From assembly GCA_963691655.1 (NCBI GenBank), contig OY829328.1, positions 10,680,704 to 10,744,703 on the forward strand: a DNA stretch of 64,000 bases. Reading direction: 5' to 3'. Positions 59,289 through 64,000 of the stretch are shown here, piece after piece; the first letter of the stretch is position 1; each line of letters opens with the position of its first letter. The translations under genes were made by a program, and so were the position numbers. The notes under the pieces were generated by a model that saw only the letters and a list, made by a program, of their open reading frames with translations, was not told the origin of the DNA and searched no databases. This DNA is from Toxonevra muliebris. Taxonomy: Eukaryota; Arthropoda; Insecta; Diptera; Pallopteridae.

Positions 59289-62200
59289 GTAAGATAAAGG
59301 TTATGTGGGGTCAATCCCATTATACAAAGAATTAAATCTAATATTCAATTTTCCTGTACACATTCAGAGGTAGACATTTCAAGGTAGATATTAGGTATAA
59401 TATTTTGAAAAATCTGAATATGTTCATTCAGCAAAGAACTTAGCAAAAAAAAACAAATCATTTTAGCAAATTACCGTTGGTCTATGCCCTTTAAAAATTT
59501 GACAAATTGCCTTACATAAATTATTTACCTAAGTACTCAGTACTCAGGTGTATCACAAAATTTTTTCACAATTAAAAGCTCAATTAAAAGAATTTTTTTC
59601 GAAGTTTTTTTTGACAAGTTACACTGTCCGCCAAAAATCAATTTTTTCAAAAATAACAAAGTGTCCAAGATTCAGCAGGAAATACTTCTAACTCAAAATA
59701 CAACTTAAAAATATCTTCAATTTTACTATTAAAAAAATTAACATGAGAGAATGTGTTTTCCGCATATGTCCGCACAATTTGTCATTTTATGAAAACAAAG
59801 AAAATATTACCTATATAAAAAAATAGGAGCAGACTTCAGCAAACTTAACTGAACTGGGGTATTAAACCGAAGTAATGATTTTTATAAATTTACAAAGTAT
59901 CGAAATTGTGAAAAAAAAAAATCGTTGAAAAAGCATATAGCATTAGCTGAACCAAAATCATGTATTAGGTAGTTCGCGAAAATCTAACTATCGCGCTAAT
60001 GCTGATTAAAAATTCAGAGAATGTTTTAATCCTTGCCAAAGCTGTAAAAGATCATACAGCAGCAGCAACACTAGAAAGTTACACAAACGTATAGTAAAAT
60101 TATTGCATACGAATTGTATTTTTAAAAAATGTTCATTCACATTTAGATTTCAGAATTCAGAGTCCGGCAAAAAAATTTCATTCCTTGTATCTTTCGTTTA
60201 AAAAGAATTAATATTTTGCTGTTTTCGTTATGTTTTCTGCTTTTTCTTCTTAGAACCCTTCGAGTTTAACGCGTCGTAATCTGCATGTTGTTTCAGCATA
60301 ATTAAGAAGTGATGATACTTCTTCATTGCTGTGCGCTCTTAGTTTGTTTTCCTGTAAGATTGCGAATTTTGTTATGGTAGATCTGACTGAATCTTAATTT
60401 TTAATTTTTCTTCCTAACTTGTTAAAGTAAAATTCCCTCTCCGCTCAAAAACAAAATTATATAAATACAAATTTTGCATACACTTGGTGTTGTTAATACC
60501 CAGGAGGGCCATTTCGGGCGGCCCTGGAAAATATGCACATTATTCAGCATATACTTTTTTCGGCTTAAGTTGGTATTATAAAATCTTTCCCTCATTTGAT
60601 TTTATATAAAATTGTCAGTTTTCGATCGTAACCCAAATGGAATTCAAGCAGCATTAGTTATGTGTCAATCTATCTTTGGTTCAATCTACGTGATACTTGA
60701 AATTAATTTTGGGAAATGCATGAATGCAGCAGTAATTTTATTTAGATTTTTCTTTGAAAAAAGTGTAATAGCATCAAGATTATGCACAAAAATTAAATAA
60801 AAACAAAATTTATTGTTATTTGTTGACTAGTGTTAGTGTTTTTAAAGAAAGATACTTCAAAGAACATACATACATACATACATAGGTGCATACATACATA
60901 TCCAAAGTAGAAAACAGCAGCAGTTAGATTAGGCCCCTTCTCAAATATTCATAAAGTATTGGCACTCATGCTCAAATTTTGTCAATGTTTTACAAAAAAG
61001 TTCTTTCTGTTTGATTTTTATGTATGTACATAGCAGCGTATTGCTACACCTAAAAAGTAAACAGTTAACATCTGGTTCTATTGAATTGAATTTAAATGAA
61101 TTCATATTATTTGGCTTGTGTGTACTGTCGACATTAGCATACGTAAGTTGCCGCCTCTATATCAACTACATACAAAATACAAAGAAATGTATTGTCATTT
61201 AAATTTGTATGTAGCATAAATTCTTTACTCAATTAACATGAACTTGGTTGTCATTTTTATATTTTATATATCATTCTTAAAAATGGATGTTGAAAAATTA
61301 GCTGTCCCATTTACTTATGTACATACACTGCCGCACTCATAAATATGTTGATGAAAGAAGAAGAAACAAACGTTTGAAAGAGGAAATTAATGTCAAATTT
61401 TATTAAGCATAATTGAATTAGGTTTTCAGTTTTATTGCTAGTAAATTAAAAAAAAAAAACAAAAAAGTAATTTCTTAAGAAATTATTGTTTCTAAAATAA
61501 AAATAAACTTTAAAAAATTATTTGACAAAAATAAAATTCTGAAAATTCAATTGTAGAAATTGCTAATAGGAAAAAGTGTAAGAGTGAAATATTTGATTGT
61601 GCTTACTGATTAACAGAGCTCGGATTTTCTTGACTTGCCATTTTTTTTATTTTGCGTTATGGGAGAATTTTATCCATTTTGAAAGTGGATGTCGGTGGAT
61701 ACTGTGAAAATGTAATAATTGCATAAATTTTGAATTTTCCAGTACTAAAAAATGTAGTAGAAATATTTTAAATTGATCTTTTTTTTTCATTTCTATTCCA
61801 TTTGTATGTGCTCTTAAAAATTTCGTGTATAGAATTAAATTTTTGTAGCAAAATTGAGATTTATGCTTTAGACACAACTAAAGCAACCGACTTTTGACCA
61901 CCGACTTTTTTTAAGAGAATTTTTATGAATTTTTATAATATTTTATGTAATTTTTTAGATCATTTTTATAGTTTTTTTAAGACATTTTATTGGTCATTTT
62001 TTAAGTTTTTTTAAGTCAGCAAAATCCAAGCCCTGATGATTACTTTGACAATGTCCCAATACCATCAGCATGTCATAGTATTGAAATAGTATATGACATG
62101 ATGATGTTATTGTTGTTTTTATATTAAATTTTAGAAATAAAGAATTTATTTTATAATTGGATCTGATATGTACCTAAGGATAAAAATATTTAGTATGAAT

Positions 62201-64000
62201 TTGTCTTCTATAATTTTTATTACTAAGAATATGTATATATATTTGTTTTTTGAAAAACATTTTATACCTTTAAAATGCGACCCTTCTAAGAGTTTTGCCA
62301 CTGAATATTCCCGTACGCACTTTCTATACAAAAAAAAAAGACATCACAAATTTTGTTCACTTTTAAAAGATTGACATGTACACGACAGTATTATTTATTT
62401 TTATTTTTTATTTAGTTTGTTATGAGTGTGAAAATAGGATATAAATAAATATCTGCCGCTATTAAGCAATTAAAAAAATCACGTTCACACACTGAACAAC
62501 AAAATCTACTAGAAAATGACTATTGAATGAAAATCTATTAAAAAATTGTTTAGTTTTTCATTTTTAGTTTTTACTTAACCATTAAATCTTGTGTAATTAT
62601 AACTAAATATCACTTTGAACTGTGAATTTAATTTTTGCTAATAATTTTACAATGTAACAATGTTTTAATGTCGTGATTTGGTATCGAAAGCCAAATCATT
62701 TAATGGAGTTTTTGGCCAATATTTTACTCTCTGACTCTGCAAACATAATATCATATTAACTTTTATCGCCTATGATAATCACCAGATTTTTCTCAGAATT
62801 TGAATTGAATCACTTCTGCTTTAATTCAAATATGTGTGAAGTTCCGTTATTACAAAGAATTGCTAAAATTGATAGACTCATATAAATTATTTAAAATATA
62901 CATAGGAAGCTTAAAGTATCTCCAAAAAACTAAAGGTAACCAATTAAAATTTGCTCGAATCTTCTTGCTTTAAAATTCTCGATGAAAATGTTAATTTTTC
63001 GGTGAATTCTTCTCTCGCACTGTTCGGTAAGAATTTCCAAATTTTTACTTTTGAAATATTTTTATTTTATATTATTTTTTTTTCTGAGTGAATAATGCAA
63101 TTATGCATTTTTGATTTAGTCAATGTTTTACATGTTATAACAATGTTGCCAAAAAAAGAAATGTGTTTGGCAATAAAGCATTATACCTTGAATAAATTCA
63201 AAGGTTTTTAGATAAAGTTACTAAAATAAAAATTATTTAAACAGCAGACACAACAAAACTACAAAATAGCAAGTATAATGATAGTATGTTATCTGCAAGA
63301 ATTATATATTTTTAATTATTTCGTTAAATATCGAAAAGAAATGTTAAAAACTTAAATATGTTTGCGATGAAAGACTTAAACTTTTTTATAAAAAAGAGAA
63401 TTAGGAATACATATATGTACCTATGTATATAAAAAATGTAGATATTTATTTGATATAGAAAAATATCGCACCCTAAGTACAAAAGTGGCACAACCTTTGT
63501 TCAACCGACCCATCCTCTGTTCAACAATTTCGCTACCTCCATTCTTCAAGCACGTATATCCAAAAGTACCATTCCGGCAGAAAACGGAAAAAGCTAAAGG
63601 TATGGAAAGCAACTTTCGCGTTCAAGTGGAGGTACGAGATTGAAGAACTGGCTCTAAAATTAGTTTTTCATTCAATCTCGCTGAGAATTTACTTCTATCT
63701 GGATTCTTAGGTTTTTATACAATGTAAGAAAAAAAAGCTCAATTTGGTCCAAAATGGAGATACTTCGTTGAAGAAAAGGGGTAGCGATTTGTAGTATGTA
63801 TTTCTAAACATAAATTAGCATCATCTGATAATACATATATTTAAAAAAGTACAAGTCACACTGTTTATTTTTGATTGCATTTGCATTTTCATTTTTTAGT
63901 ACTAATTTTTGTACTGGAAATTTTGAAAAGTATCGAATTTCGATACCAGCATCAATATACTCAGTGAGTACAAGTACTCATAATAAAAGTATCGAATAAA
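59289..64000 (+). other. First coding intron of the integrin gene
   Basis: The intron begins GTAAGATAAAGG and has no visible acceptor with an integrin-like exon before the window ends. It is AT-rich. It contains (CATA)n at about 60867-60888, several ATATA runs, and short frames (60612, 61011, 62168, 63421) that match no family. No element with recognisable ends was found. Confidence 0.5.
60866..60890. repeat. (CATA)n microsatellite
   Basis: Tandem CATA units lie within the integrin intron. Confidence 0.85.

Noticed and set aside
63421..63612. 63-codon minus-strand frame in the integrin intron
   Set aside because: The amino-acid composition is plausible, but there is no motif, no splice context and no relation to integrin exons.
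1..64000. CRISPR arrays, bacterial operons, viral genomes or integrated phage
   Set aside because: There are no regularly spaced repeats, no Shine-Dalgarno-led gene clusters and no capsid or polymerase frames. Composition and splice signals are those of an insect nuclear genome.

Overview
This is a 64-kb, AT-rich window of a eukaryotic genome, almost certainly a higher fly (Diptera, Brachycera). The reasons are GT/AG-type splice donors, strand-skewed CAA/CAG and TTG/CTG runs of the kind seen near fly 5' UTRs, a first coding exon resembling the fly alpha-PS3 (scab) integrins, and a mix of old mariner/Tc1, piggyBac-like TTAA and LINE copies. A tephritid-like fruit fly fits best, but the species cannot be fixed from the sequence. 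There is no sign of bacterial, viral or organellar DNA and no CRISPR array.

Two host gene ends are visible, pointing away from each other. At the left, a minus-strand first coding exon (1034-1925) encodes a long, low-complexity N-terminus that ends in one hydrophobic segment; a GTAAGT donor follows and the gene leaves the window. At the right, a plus-strand exon (59098-59288) encodes a signal peptide and the start of an integrin alpha chain, with a donor at 59289 and an intron that runs off the window. About 57 kb without a recognisable host gene lies between them. It is presumably the shared upstream/regulatory region and/or 5' UTR introns of the two divergent genes.

That space is filled with mobile elements, mostly decayed. 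Left to right: an inverted-ended block of 75-bp repeats (3.6 kb); a 250-bp foldback element abutting a dispersed repeat (8.1-9.2 kb) whose inverted partner is at 53.3-54.1 kb; a TIR element (9.4-10.0 kb); a DD37D (maT-type) mariner with an open transposase frame (12.2-13.4 kb); a TTAA-flanked element with long terminal inverted repeats (16.6-17.4 kb); a 5'-truncated RNase-H LINE with a 12-bp target-site duplication (19.6-20.4 kb); a second TTAA-flanked element (28.2-28.9 kb); an internally deleted DD41D mariner (29.2-29.9 kb); an RNase-H LINE remnant on the minus strand (33.8-34.7 kb); a foldback element (37.7 kb); a nested pair of GGTTAGG retro-fragments (40.6-41.2 kb); an exact 143-bp tandem duplication (42.2 kb); a TIR element with a 78-bp internal duplication (44.6-45.2 kb); a DD37E (ITmD37E-type) element with near-perfect TIRs and three lesions (46.6-47.9 kb); a tRNA-like hairpin (49.1 kb); a TIR element (50.4-51.0 kb); and one and a half copies of a MITE beside a jockey-like reverse transcriptase fossil (55.0-56.2 kb).

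I found no convincing new multi-gene system. The most notable items are the DD37D transposase with intact catalytic residues but an apparently shortened DNA-binding domain, TTAA elements with no transposase nearby, one of them inserted in a palindromic target, the tRNA-like sequence enclosed in an extra inverted repeat, and several recent-looking exact duplications.
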